Below, piece after piece: positions 1 through 12,030 of a stretch of DNA of 64,000 nucleotides. Positions within the stretch are counted from its first letter, which is position 1, and every line of letters starts with the position of its first letter. The translations under genes and the position numbers were made by a program. Below the pieces are notes generated by a model, which was not told the DNA's origin, searched no databases, and was given only the letters and a program-made list of their open reading frames with translations. Location of the stretch: contig MU832056.1 of NCBI GenBank assembly GCA_029204225.1, forward strand, positions 25,614 to 89,613. Direction: 5' to 3'. The DNA comes from Diphasiastrum complanatum (taxonomy: Eukaryota; Streptophyta; Lycopodiopsida; Lycopodiales; Lycopodiaceae).

Positions 1-1450
1 TACTTGCTAACATAACCAGCCTTGTAATGGTGTCAAGCTAGTTGTTAACATAACCATGCAACCTTGTAATGATGTCAACAAGGATCACATCAAGTTCCTA
101 ACCACGTAGGTGATGGTGTATTGACACAACAATAAAGCATGTGGAAGAATATCATCATGTAACATGTTTGCACATGTACTAAGTGAACGTCAAAATCTAT
201 GCTATGGTGGGGAAAACTATTACTATAGTCCATAGAAAAAAATCTTGAAAAAACTTAATAATATATTTATCTTTCATCTTATAATTAGGTAGTTGTTTTT
301 TAAATCATAAAGCTATTAAACATATCACATACACTTTAATCATTTTTCTTTTTTTGAGAATTTTTCTCTTTCCATTTAAAAAGTGAAAGAAAAAAGTTCC
401 ATACCTAGAGCCATATTTCATTTTTTTACTAAATGGTTAAGTTCATTCCATTTATTGTTAATTTCAACTCCAGCGGCTTAACAAAATTAATTCCAAAAAA
501 TACCAAGAATCTTGTGTGTGTTGATACTTTTCTATTTAGGACTTATGATATAAATCAAAACTTCAATTTCAATCAATACAGAAATAAACTTTTATTAAGT
601 TAGAGTGGATAACATAATTAAGAATATGTCTAGATGATGGAAAATGCACAATAAAAAATAGCTTGATAAAAAAACAAGTGAAATGTACTAAGTTCTTTTC
701 TTCATACACATCAAGTCAAACTAGAAATCTACATACTCTAATATTATTTTTGTCGGTCATTTTATTTGGACAAAATAACGACAACATAATAAACAACACC
801 ATATTGAATAGATAATTTTGCATTAGAGGAGTTCCAAGCACCAAAAGGGCCGTTTGTCAAGATGCTTTTATTGACTATTTAACTATTCAATGTACATGTG
901 GCCCAATAAAGTTTTTACACCTGTGAAGGAACGTAACGTTGTTTGTCGGTCTGAAAAAATTTGGAGTTTTCCGGTAATATTTTTGAACATTTCGAAACTC
1001 CCGCTGGGCAGGGTCTGGAGTTGTGATTTGACAATACTTTTGCTACCCGCAAGACTCCTAACTGCCCGACTCTTAAAACTTACGGTTGGTAGTAACATAT
1101 TTTGAGCAAAGCATAGTTAAATAAACTAACATGTTTTAAAGAGGGCCAATCTGCAAGAAGCTGCAAAACATCATTTACAACAACATCAGCCATTAAACTA
1201 CGGATGAGTAGAACAACAATAGATTTTCTAGACATTTTTGATATTTTTATAGAATCATAAGCAATATGTGATCATTCCAATAGATTCTACGCGAAGAGTA
1301 GATTATTTTTGCTTTTTCCCTCATCTCCATCCGAGTTCAAATAAGAAAGTTATGGCTAATCAAAGATTTTAATGATGTGGCATATCGCCTTGATACCAAA
1401 CAAGCCATCATGGAGCGATAACAGGGGTCAGCATCTCGAATGCAACCAGT
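1..1450. other. AT-rich intergenic DNA, no gene seen
   Basis: No protein family, RNA gene or long repeat is recognisable here. The first 880 bases are strongly AT-rich with A and T runs. A slightly GC-richer island at about 880-1110 has 71-codon open frames on both strands, but neither resembles a known protein, and open frames on both strands usually reflect composition. Confidence 0.6.
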
Positions 1451-4090
1451 TTGACCACCTGTGACGCACGTTTGAAAGGCAAGATGTCACGCACACCATT
1501 CATTAAAGACTCCTACAGAACGACAAAGATTCTGGAGCTAGTGCATTCGGACATCTGCGGACCATTCAATGTGATCTTAGTAGGAGGTTCAAAGTATTAT
1601 ATAACCTTCATTGATGATTATAGCAAATTTGTCAGAGTGTATTTTATTTAGAATAAATCTAAAGCACTTGGTAAATTCATAGAATATGTGAATTGGACTG
1701 AAAGATGTACAGGCAGCAAAGTGAAGCAGATCAGAACAGATCGAGGTGGCGAATACATCTCGAATCACTTTACTGACTTTTGCAATGATCGTGGCATCAT
1801 TCATAGAAGAACTGCAACCTACACACCGCAACACAATGGTGTTGCTGAACAAAAGAACAGGCCCTTCATGGAAGCAGCCAGATGCATGATGGCCTATTCC
1901 AAAGCTCCAAGGCTACTGTGGGCTGAAGCAGTAGCTACAACTACATACATCCAGAACAGAACAGACAAGTCTGGTATCCCACACACGACACCACATGAGC
2001 TATGGTGGGGTAGAAAGCCCAACCTGTCTCATGTCAGAATATTTGGCTGTGCAGCATATGCACATATTCCTAACAAGCTTCGCAAGAAGCTTGATGAGAA
2101 AGTCGAGCAAGGATTTCTGGTAGGTTATGACAATAATTCGTCATACTACAGAATCTACATGCCAGACACGAACACTGTGAAAATAGTGAGGGATTTCAAA
2201 TTCGACGAGAGCATGACAATGGCCAACGAAGATCTTGTCAGCTACAAAGTTCTGGAGAGACAGTACTATGACCTGCCGCCAACATCAGAGGGAGTAGAGG
2301 ATGAACACGAAAACAAAGATTTTCGAGTCGTCTCCCAGTTGAGCGACGAATCAGACGAAGAAAGATTCGAGAGGCAACCTGTCGTCGCAACTCCTGTAAA
2401 CCAAGATGGTTCCGGACCGAGCAGAGCAAACAAGGGCAAAGGCATAGGTGTCCCAGGAGGATCTCCTAGAAGGTCGACAAGACCACGAAGAGCACCAACA
2501 AGATATGTGGCAAGCAGCTCAGCTTCCATATCAGAAAATTTCTACGGATTCAGTGGCAAACCATAGACATTCAAGAAATCGATTGACAGTCTAGAAAAGG
2601 ACAGATGGATCCAAGCCATGAACGAAGAGATGGAGTCCATGAGGAAGAACCAGGTATGGACGCTGGAGCCATTACCACATAAGCGCAAGACTGTCAAGTG
2701 CAAATGGGTTTTCAAGCTCAAATACGGACCAGATGGGAACATCACAAAATACAAGACAAGACTGGTAGCGAAGGGATTTTCTCAGAGATATGGTATTGAC
2801 TACTCTGAAACCTTCTCTCCTGTCATTAAGCATTCGTCCCTATGTCTATTATTTGCATATGCAGTAGCTTATGACCTCAAGATCGACATTGTGGATGAGA
2901 GGACAGCCTTCTTCCATGGCGAACTAGACGAAGAGGTCTATATGGATCAATCCCCAGGATATGTCTCAAATTCACTTTCTGACTATGCATGCGGAATGCA
3001 TAGAAGCATCTACGGTCTGAAAGAATCAGCCTGACAATGGTACAAGAAGAAAGATCAAGCCCTGAAATAATTAGGATTCAAGTCTCTATTGGCTGATTCC
3101 AATGTATATGTCAGAGTTACAGATGGGTAGATCATCATTGTGGCTGTATATGTACACGACACTCTGATACTTTGCAGGAGTGAACAGCTAATCACTGAAG
3201 TGAAGACAAACATCTCGAAACATTTCGAGATCGTGGATCTGGGAGAAGCCAAGTGTTACCTAGGCTTAAAAATTGAAAGGGACTATGAGGGAGGTAAGTT
3301 ATACCTTCACCAGTCCAGATACACCCAGAAGATCCTAGAGGAGTTTGGGATGCTGAACTGCAAAGGAGCGAATACTCCAATGCTCGCAGGGACGGTGCTG
3401 ACAAACGATGACTGTCCGAAGACTGAGAAAGAGAGAGAACAGATGCAGCTCACACCTTACAGGAAGCTGATAGGATCACTGATGTACCTTGCAGACAACA
3501 CATGCCCTGATATTGCTTATGCAATATTCAGGATGAGCCAATTCTGCACGAATCCAGGCTCGACACATTGGAAGATTGCAAAATGAATTTTGCAATATCT
3601 TCAATTAACGAGTAATTATGGCATGTGCTATTGTCGTGATGTAGATTTCAGAATACTTTCATACAACAATGCTAGCTGGGCATCTCTCAAGGATGAATGT
3701 AAAAGCATCTCAGGAGGGTGCACCATCACATCAGGAGCAGCAGTTCTCTAGGTCAGCAAGAAGCAGACCATCGTGGCCCAGTCATCTTCTGAAGCAGAAT
3801 ATGTTGCAGCAGCAAAGATGGCCAATGAGATAATCTGGCTAAGATAGTTCCTGGACGAATTGGGCAAAATAAGGAACGAGCCTATGGTCTTGCAAATGGA
3901 CAACACCTCTGCAATACACCTAACGAAAGAGCCCGTGTTCCATTTTAGAACGAAGCACATTGCGATCAAGTACCACTTGATCAGGAATCTAATTGAAAAG
4001 AAGATGCTGCAGACCACCTTCATCAGAACGAAAGACATGGTTGCTGACATCTTCACCAAAGCCCTAGACAAAGGACTCTTTGAGAGATAG
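1451..4090 (+). pseudogene. Ty1/copia pol relic A (integrase, RT, RNase H)
   Basis: This is a 5'-truncated copia polyprotein read left to right. Integrase core motifs are visible: FIDDYSKFVR near 1610, IRTDRGGEY near 1735 and QHNGVAEQKNR near 1835. Reverse transcriptase follows (KWVFKLKYGPDG, LVAKGFSQRYGIDYSETF, IYGLKE), then RNase H ending with KDMVADIFTKALDKGL just before 4090. In-frame stops interrupt it near 1651, 2565, 3034, 3070, 3129, 3585, 3750 and 3847. The RT catalytic box reads YVHD instead of YVDD. No gag, primer-binding site or 5' LTR is seen. The element cannot encode working enzymes. Confidence 0.9.
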
Positions 4091-4164
4091 AGGAATAGTC
4101 TCAAGATCGTAAAGCTATCATGCTTTGAGAGAGAGCTGAAGAAACAAAACGTTTCTGTTTACAA

Positions 4165-4790
4165 AGCATCTTCTAAAGACACTTATCTCCATAATGAAGT
4201 ATTTAGCCTCATTGGATCTGAGATTAGCATGGTAAACAAGCATGAAGATATGATGCAAACACTTTGTTATTATAGCATGCATAGTCATGCCAATTTGGAA
4301 AAGTCTAATTCTCTAGATCATGGTAACATGATGTTAGATCTTTGTGATCCTAATAAGTCAAGAAGAAATCTTTATTTTCTCATGGAGGAGCATGAACATG
4401 AAGAAGGAGCAAGCCTCAAAGTCAAGCATCTACATGAAATTTGGAAGGAGGATCAATTTCGAAGATGCTAGGATGGTGCAAAGCTCTCAAGTTCATCAAA
4501 GATGTCAACATCAAAGAAGCACTATCATGGATATGGCGATTTCAGGTCAACATCAAGCTCATTGGCTGATCTTCACACCTTTTGAACTAGAAAAGACCAA
4601 TTCAGCCCATGGAGTCAAGTTCAAGATCATCATGTTTTCCATCAAGCTAAATTTACCAAGCCAGATTTTTGAGGAGTGTGAAAAATGCAAAAATAAGCTT
4701 GGTAGAGGCCAAAAGTCTTGTATATAGATAAACACACATGTGTGGAGCCTGTTCCCACGTGTGAAACTAGTATACTTGTCATGTACCATA
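4165..4790 (+). repeat. Dispersed repeat, copy 1 (3' region of copia A)
   Basis: This follows the RNase H end of relic A and is probably its 3' untranslated region or LTR. A diverged copy lies inverted at 35440-36050. The two share the landmarks TTAGCATG..AAGCAT, TTTGTTATT.TAGCATGCAT, TTTGTGATCC, GAGGAGTGTGAA and CACACATGTGTGGAGC in the same order. An open frame here (4229-4471) resembles one in the other copy, but both sit in non-coding element DNA. No conserved function is claimed. Confidence 0.7.
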
Positions 4791-5087
4791 ATCATATAGG
4801 ACGTACATATGATTTAATTCAAGTTCTAGTGGCTAAAAAGGCCAAAAACTAGTTTTCTAGACATATGACACATGGCATCAATCTATTGATTGCATGATCC
4901 ACATCCTTTGGTTAGGTGTCATATCCGATGTGTAGAGGACAGCTCACACATGTGGAATAAGCTGAAGTAGGCGAATTTTGAGTTCTAGAAGATTTCCAAG
5001 TAGATCTCCATATAGAAGGAAAATAGACCAAAAGTGCTCAAAATAGAAGGTTTTGTCCAAGTGTCAGTTTTGCATGATGAATCATCA
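4791..5087. other. Flank of copia B, no gene
   Basis: Non-coding sequence between the dispersed repeat and the left LTR of element B. It is probably the continuation of the 3' region of relic A, which element B then interrupted. Confidence 0.4.
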
Positions 5088-5604
5088 TATGACAAATACA
5101 GATCCTAAGTGGATCTAAACTCCAAGATCATTGGCTTGAATGCTTGCACTCCAAACTACATAAGCTAGGAATTGGCAACACATTCTATGCTACCTAGAAT
5201 GCAAAGAACTTGATCAAAAAGCATTTATCACAAATGGAAACTTCCATAAACATCAAGTGCGGCCCAAAATAGCATTATACAGTCCATAATACATCAGCCT
5301 ACCACTTTTGGAAAGCACCTAAGATCATACACAATAGCTTGAAGACAATACACACAACAATGCTCTCAATGGAGGAAGAAACAATGACAATGATCTATTG
5401 ATCTCAATGAAGCATACAAAAGGTTTCTCCAACCTGTTCTCCACGACTTCCCTACTATTTATGGATGAGGAAGATGACTCTCTCTCCTCTCTCTAGAAGG
5501 TACTTGACCCTAGATATTCCATATATAGGAAAAATAGCTAAAAATGGCTTATATGACCAAAATACATCAAAATGGTCTCATTTTGAAGGGTATGAAGTTT
5601 GACA
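5088..5604 (-). repeat. 3' LTR of copia B
   Basis: Direct repeat of 10152-10668 with the same length (517 bp). It ends in ..TTTGACA (TGTCAAA.. in element sense). Its inner edge joins the RT coding sequence with no polypurine tract in between. Confidence 0.93.
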
Positions 5605-6865
5605 CTAGGATCTTGCAATGAGCCTCACTAGGATCTTGCATAAATTGACTTAGTTTACCAACCACAAAGCTTAGATAAGGTCTTGTGATGGTTAACCATA
5701 TAAGAGATCCTATTAGCTTTCTATAGAGAGTAATGTCCTTGAAGGATCTTTCATCACTTCTTGTAGTTAGCTTTACATTTGATTCCATAGGAGTAGAAAC
5801 AACTTTACAATCTTCCATATGAAACCTTTTTAGAATAGAGTTAACATACTTTTCTTGACATATGAATGTAGATTTAGAAGTTCTAATAATCTCTATTCCT
5901 AAGATATAATGAAGTTTACCAAGATCTTGAATTTCAAACTCTCTTTTGAGTGCCATCTTGATTTCATCTATATCTAGATTGTTACCACCACTTAAGATAA
6001 TGTCATCAACATAGATCAAAAGTAAAGTGATATCATTTTCATTCAATCTAAAGTAGAGAGAATGATCATACTCACTCATAACAAAGTTTTGAGAAAGTAA
6101 GAAGGAATTGAGCTTAGCATACCAACTCCTTGGTGCTTGCTTTAGCCCATACAAACTCTTTTCGAGATAGCACACATGATTAGGCTCATCATGTGAAACA
6201 TAGCCCTCGGGTTGCTCCATGTAAATATCTTCTTCAAGATCACCATTCAAGAAGGCATTAGTAACATCCATTTGCCACATATCCCAATCATAAAGAGTTG
6301 CAAGAGAGATTAGGATTCGAATAGTTACCATCTTTGCCACGGGTGCAAAGGTCTCATCATAGTCAATACCATATTCTTGAGCATACCCCTTTGCCACCAA
6401 CCTTGCCTTGTACTTGTTGATTGATCCATCTTGATTTGTCTTGATCTTGAAGATCCACTTACAACCAATTGCCTTCTTGTCCTTTGGAAGCTTTACCAAC
6501 CTCCATGTGTTGCTTTTGATGAGTGCTTGATGCTCATGATCCATGGCTTGGATCCATTCCTTCTTTTGAATTGCTTCACCTACACAAGTTGGTTCATCAA
6601 AAGAGGTAAGAAAAGCAAGGTTAGAGTTGTCCACCACTTGCTTTCCTTTTTCATCATAGGTTAGCCTTGATGGCTTAGCCCTTTGCCTTTGAGTCTTCCT
6701 TGAAGTTTGCTTTGGAGTGGCATCTCCATCTTCATCCAAGACATCTTGCACATCATGATGATTAGTAGGCACATCAACATCAACATCAACAACATTGGAA
6801 ACATTCTCTTCATGAAAGATGACATCCCTACTTATGACAACTTTCTTTGTAGAAGGAATGTACAC
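5567..6865 (-). pseudogene. Copia B reverse transcriptase segment, RNase H missing
   Basis: This frame continues the gag-integrase frame after a single TAA at 6869-6871. It encodes the connection region and a full copia RT. Landmarks are WIQAMDHEHQAL (about residue 104), KWIFKIKTNQDGS (136), LVAKGYAQEYGIDYDETF (156), FLNGDLEEDIYM (205), SLYGLKQAPRSWY (237), the intact catalytic box YVDD (285-288) and LYRKLIGSLIWL near the end. It stops being copia-like after QDPSEAHCKIL, exactly where RNase H should begin, and the last dozen codons are LTR sequence. Intact RT motifs with the rest missing suggest a copy mobilised by, or recently derived from, a complete relative. Confidence 0.9.
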
Positions 6866-6868
6866 TTT

Positions 6869-8980
6869 TTAAGCCTTGCTTACTTCACTATAGCCAACAA
6901 ACACACCCTTCTTTGATGAAGGATCTTCTTTAGTTCTATCATCAAGTGTGATATTGACAAAACATGTACATCCAAAGATCCTACAATGCTTGACACTCGG
7001 CCTTCTACCATAAAGAACCTCATGAGGAGTTTTACCATCCAAGGAAGCACTTGTCCATCTATTACATAGATAGTTAGCACATGCTAAAGCTTCCCCCCAA
7101 AAAGACTTAGCAAGATTAGCATGTAGTCTCATTGCCTTGGCACATTCACAAAGGGTTCTATTCTTCCTCTCGGCCACTCCATTCTGTTGTGGAGTCCTAG
7201 GACTAGACATCTCCCTCTTAATCCCATGTGCTATACAAAAGTCTTTGAACCTATTTGAGGTGTATTCCCCTCCATTATCAGATCTTAAGCATTTGATCTT
7301 TGTATTGAATTGGTTTTCCATTTCATTCTTGAACTTGACAAATGCAGCAAACACTTCATCCTTACTTTTAAGAAGATAGATCCAAGTATACCTACTAAAG
7401 TCATCAATGAAAGTTGCATACATCTTTGCCCCACCATTGCTAGTTGTACTAGAAGAATGAATATCAGAATGCACAAGTTGAAAAGCTTCTTTAGATCTAG
7501 AAGTAGATCTAGAATAAGCAAGTCTATGAGATTTGGACAAGGCACAATGTTCACAAACACTATTGTTTGCAACAAGACTTTTAGGGAGACCAAGAACAAG
7601 CTCTTTCTTTGCCATTACCTCCAAAGATTTGAAGTTGGGATGGCCCAACCTCTTGTGCCAAACTTCTTGGTTTGTCAATTGCTCCCTAGCCATACATCCT
7701 TCATGATTAGAGATCACACATGCATCAAGCTTGAAAAGTTTACCATGCCTCCTACCTTGAGCAATCAAGGATCCACATTTACTTATCAAACATGCATCTC
7801 CAATGAACTCCACATCAAGTCCTTTGTCAATCATTTGACTTACACTAAGCAAATTCTTAGTGATTGAAGGAATGTACAAAACATTTTCAAGATTTGCTTT
7901 CCTATTTGTTGAAAGGGAAATAGGAATAGTGCCTATGCCTTTGATGTCACATTGACCATCATTTGCAGTGTAGATGATGTTACCTTCTCCCTCATAAGAC
8001 AATAAGGATGTAAAGTATTCCTTATGTCTTGTCATGTGAGATGAGGCTCCACTATCAATCCACCAAGGATCATTATCATCTATGTTGGCTAACAAACTTG
8101 AAGTCATAACAAGTGATTCACATGTGTTATGTTCTTCCTCATCTATTGTAAGATTTCCTTGTCTCTCTCCTTGCTCTCTTTTCTTCTTATAACATTCATT
8201 TGCAAAATGACCTTTTATCCCACAATAAAAGCACTTGAACTTTGACTTATTGTTCTTAGTAGAAGAGGAAGAGGAAGAGTGATCATCATGATCAAAGTTA
8301 CCACCTTTGGACCATTTCCCTTTGCCTTTACCTTTGCCCTTGAATTTGCCTTTTGTGAAGAAAGCCTCTTCACCTCCACCTTGCAAGGATGCACCATCAA
8401 GCTTTGATTGCAACCTATGTTCTTCAGCCAATAAGATTTCTTGCAAGTCAACCACACTTGGCAAGACTCTTTGAATGGAAAAACTTTGCACAAGGTTAGC
8501 ATGTTCATTTAGCAAACCATTCAACATAACTTGGACTATTTCACCATCTTTTATGTTCTCATCAATGCATGCTAAATCATCACTTAGGGACTTAACTCTC
8601 AAGATAAATGCATGAGCACTTTCACCCTCTCTTTGCCTACTAGAAAATATTTGTCTCCTTAGGGTCAATACCCTAGATGTGGACTTTGATTCAAAGAGCT
8701 TCTTTAAGGCATTCCATGCCTCACTTGCACTTTGACACTTTCCAACTTCCTTGAGAAGTTCATTTGTAACATTCATTTTAATGATATGAAGAGCCCTTTT
8801 GGCCTTCTTATCAAACCTTTGTTGCTCTTGAAGTGTGAGAGGTCTCTCTTCAATTTCTGCAACTATGTCCATGAGTTCATTCAACTCAAGTAAGGACTCC
8901 ATCCTCACTTTCCAAGTAGAGTAGTTTGATGAACTCAACCTTTCACTAGACTCTAGCATGATCCCACCATTGGAAGCCAT
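6869..8980 (-). pseudogene. Copia B gag-protease-integrase frame
   Basis: A 703-codon open frame starts at an ATG 1.2 kb inside the 5' LTR. In order it has a gag capsid-like region (SSSNYSTWKVRMESLL near residue 16), a lysine/glycine-rich stretch, a CCHC zinc knuckle (CFYCGIKGHFANEC, about 250), the aspartic protease motif WWIDSGASSHMT (about 305), the integrase zinc region (WHKRLGHPNF..CEHC) and the integrase core with FIDDFSRYTW, LRSDNGGEY and QNGVAERKNRTL carrying D, D and E. The frame ends in TAA after GYSEVSKA, while the same reading frame carries on as connection and RT beyond it, so this stop is a point nonsense mutation rather than a natural end. Confidence 0.92.
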
Positions 8981-10139
8981 GATTCTAATGTTTCTTCAAC
9001 TTTTAGGTTCTGTCCTAAAGCACTTGGCACTCACTTTTCTCTCAACAAATGATAGATAAAGAGATCTATGAAGATTTAGGACCCTAAAACACTTCTATCT
9101 TGAACCTAGATGGTTTCCAAGATAGAAAGGAAGATTGAAACACATGCAACACTTTGCACACACTAAGAATGGATTACAAAATCAAACCAACCTGAACACA
9201 CTCTTGCTTAAGCTCTCAAACTTTCCAGCAAGTGACCAAATCAAGTTATGGTGTGAAGAGTTACTTGCATTCTTAGAAAATACCCAAAACTAGGATGCCA
9301 AGATTACCTAGTAATGAACAAACTTGATCAACATATGATCAACACACTAAGATATTGATTCAACCTGTAAAACCACATGTAAACCACACTTCTAAAAGTT
9401 TATAAACTCCAGCAAGTGATAAATACAAGATTTAGAGGTGAATGAATGAGCACACTTAGTGAATCACAAGACTAGCTTCACTATCTTGTCAAATCTTGGT
9501 GTTTAGATGTAGATCTAAGATCACTTCACATGAGAATGTTCCTCAACCTGTTAAGAACCTGAAAACACACTTGCATAATGGTTAACACCTTCCAGCAAAT
9601 GCTCCAATCAAATTACATAAGGAGAGCTACTTACATGCTCAACAAAGTACACCAAAATTTATGCCAAAATTGATGACAATCTTTACAATATGCTCTTCAC
9701 AATGGAGCTTACAATATGTTCACCCAAAAAAGGGGATCTTTCATCCAAATGGGAGCTTTGCTCAGCCTTTAGGAGAATTACAACTCACTCAAAAGAGCAT
9801 TTGTCATCCACTTAAGGAGAAGTTTCATCCACTTAAGGAGAGTGTTCATCCAAGAATGGAGATTGTCAACAATAGGATTGAAAAGAACATTGTTAGTATT
9901 GAATATGCACAAGCCTCACAATCACAAATGATTAGGTGTTATGATCTGATCCAAAATAGTTTCTTTTCAGCCTCTGATCTTCAATAGACCTGAAATATGC
10001 TTTTGATCCACAAGTTCAACTCACAAAACAAAGGTTAGTAAGATTTGATCAACAAAGCAATGCAAAATCATGCTAGAACTTGATCAAACATCTAAATATC
10101 ACCAAAAATGGAATACTTACTGTAAATAGAAGCCAACCA
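8981..10139 (-). other. Untranslated leader of copia B
   Basis: About 1.16 kb between the primer-binding site and the gag start. No element-sense ORF is convincing. It contains short repeated phrases (AACCTG.., CCAGCAA.TG, and CATCCACTTAAGGAGA twice near 9807-9842). An open frame on the opposite strand (9661-9987) is probably chance. Confidence 0.7.
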
Positions 10140-10151
10140 GCTCTGATACCA
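10140..10151 (-). other. Primer-binding site of copia B (tRNA-iMet)
   Basis: On the minus strand this reads TGGTATCAGAGC, the standard copia primer site complementary to the 3' end of plant initiator methionine tRNA. It directly abuts the 5' LTR ending ..TTCACA. Confidence 0.9.
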
Positions 10152-10668
10152 TGTGAAAAATACAGATCCTAAGTGGATCTAAACTCCAAGATCATTGGCT
10201 TGAATGCTTGCACTCCAAACTACATAAGCTAGGAATTGGCAACACATTCTATGCTACCTAGAATGCAAAGAACTTGATCAAAAAGCATTTATCACAAATG
10301 GAAACTTCCATAAACATCAAGTGCGGCCCAAAATAGCATTATACAGTCCATAATACATCAGCCTACCACTTTTGGAAAGCACCTAAGATCATACACAATA
10401 GCTTGAAGACAATACACACAACAATGCTCTCAATGGAGGAAGAAACAATGACAATGATCTATTGATCTCAATGAAGCATACAAAAGGTTTCTCCAACCTG
10501 TTCTCCACGACTTCCCTACTATTTATGGATGAGGAAGATGACTCTCTCTCCTCTCTCTAGAAGGTACTTGACCCTAGATATTCCATATATAGGAAAAATA
10601 GCTAAAAATGGCTTATATGACCAAAATACATCAAAATGGTCTCATTTTGAAGGGTATGAAGTTTGACA
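10152..10668 (-). repeat. 5' LTR of copia B
   Basis: Nearly identical to 5088-5604. In element sense it starts TGTCAAA and ends TTCACA. TCTCTCTCCTCTCTC and a TATATA stretch lie near its element-sense start. Confidence 0.93.
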
Positions 10669-10715
10669 CTTCATCATACTGAAAAAATACAGTAAATAAA
10701 AACATTGTGGCCTGG

Positions 10716-10729
10716 TTCACACGTGTGAA
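10716..10729. promoter_or_regulatory. Perfect 14-bp palindrome with a CACGTG core
   Basis: TTCACACGTGTGAA is a perfect palindrome around a G-box core (CACGTG), which bHLH and bZIP factors bind in plants. Similar CACGTGTGAAAC words occur in the dispersed repeat near 4755, so this is probably part of an old element rather than a host promoter. Confidence 0.35.
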
Positions 10730-10905
10730 ACTCCAGAACCAAAACTATTTACAATTTTAGCCAATTTAGGCCTCAAACTAGCTAGGAAATGTTGACAATT
10801 TTCACACTAACTACACCTATCACATAGCTATTAACTAGACCCACATACCTGCACCTAATGGCTAGTTTATCTACTCCTCATTCAAAATATTCAACCTATA
10901 CAGCC

Positions 10906-11025
<120 letters not shown>

Positions 11026-11126
11026 GACCTCCCACTCAACTCATTCTCCATATTGACATAGGCAATCTTCCCTCTATATTATACACTCCCTAACTCAAGA
11101 CCAGACACTTTGTCTTTTCATAGATC

Positions 11127-12030
11127 ATGACTTCTACTGAACCAAGAAGAACAACGATTCAATTAAACTCCGTTGTTACACCAATCAAAGATTTCAATGA
11201 CCATTGGGTGCCTACAACATTTTCGACTCTTGATTGGGTATATATGAAACCCTCTGGTAAAGGAATTCATAGGGTTGCAAAGAGAAAACATGACAACAAA
11301 GAGCACCATTAGAGAGAAAGAATTCACGAATTCAAAATCGATTGCAACAGAGATTAAGTAGCCAGAGTGCAACACGTCTACATGCGTAGAGATATTTTGT
11401 TGGGGGGGACATGACAGTTGCTTTGAACTTTTGCATTGTAAGTCTTACATCTTTGAATGTCAAACATATTCTACTTGTAAATTATTGTTGCTTCATTCTA
11501 TTACCTCTTCTTGTGCAGATGTTTTTCCTTCAAATAGCTATGACTGGCAGCACGTAAAATCCTTTATGGGAAAGTTCTCTGCAAATCATGCAAAATATGG
11601 AGTACTAGTATATGATGGGCTCAAGTCTTCTGCGATCATAGGACTAGGTGTTTACTTTTACAGTCACATGTATGAAGTTCCAAATACTCAACTTTGGGAC
11701 TGGCAAATTAGTGCCTCGTTCTGAGCCTACAATCAATTCTCACGATTGGCCTTATATTGATCAATTGACCATCGAATTGACAAAATTCCAACTCATCAAA
11801 GAGATTACGATGAATATGAAGCCAACATTCGGATCCAAATGTGTTTACACTAGTGTCAGCGTGCTTGTCGCTATATTTGTTGCCATATTTAAACAATACC
11901 ATTTAGAAAAACAAATACATTATGGGTATGGAAAGTGACAGAATCCTCATCGTTGGACAATGAATTTACTTCTTGGGATTCACGGAATGTAGATCACAAA
12001 GGTGATTTTATAAGGTGTGATATTTGTCGT
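11127..12030 (+). pseudogene. Unrecognised plant gene family, copy 1 (degenerate)
   Basis: I do not recognise this family. Exon 1 starts at ATG 11127 (MTSTEPRRTT..NSVV) and contains WVPTTFSTLDWVYMKPSGKG and a basic KRK patch. It aligns without gaps over about 70 residues to the minus-strand copy at 14791 (NSVTV, WIPCKYRKFQWVVMHPSSKG, KRKRS, RI.EFK). A donor at 11437/11438 (GTAAGT) and an acceptor at 11518/11519 (TTGTGCAG) match the intron of the other copy. Exon 2 begins with the pattern D-V-F-P-S-N-S-Y-D-W-Q. A further homologous stretch with WKV..LDNEFTS lies near 11930-12030. An in-frame TAG after KEHH and frame shifts show decay. Function is unknown. Confidence 0.6.

Larger units (their letters stand above)
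5088..10668 (-). mobile_element. Young Ty1/copia element B, full LTRs, defective
   Basis: Two 517-bp direct repeats bound a copia element read right to left. By eye the LTRs differ only in their first few bases (TATGAC on the left, TGTGAA on the right), so the insertion is recent. Next to the right (5') LTR lies a primer-binding site complementary to initiator Met tRNA (TGGTATCAGAGC). The order is LTR, about 1.2 kb leader, gag-protease-integrase, RT, LTR. It is defective: one TAA breaks the polyprotein, and RNase H plus the polypurine tract are deleted so that RT runs straight into the 3' LTR. Target duplication is unclear: CATCA/CTTCA beside the LTRs, or TCATCATA at 5082-5089 and 10671-10678 with a 2-base offset. 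Confidence 0.93.

Noticed and set aside
890..1105. 71-codon frames on both strands
   Set aside because: Open on both strands at once, no homology recognised, no promoter or splice context.
7310..7867. 185-codon plus-strand frame
   Set aside because: Antisense shadow of the copia B integrase and protease region.
9661..9987. 108-codon plus-strand frame with HPLKEKFHPLKES repeats
   Set aside because: It is antisense in the leader of copia B, has no recognised motif, and its repeat is a local 16-bp DNA duplication.
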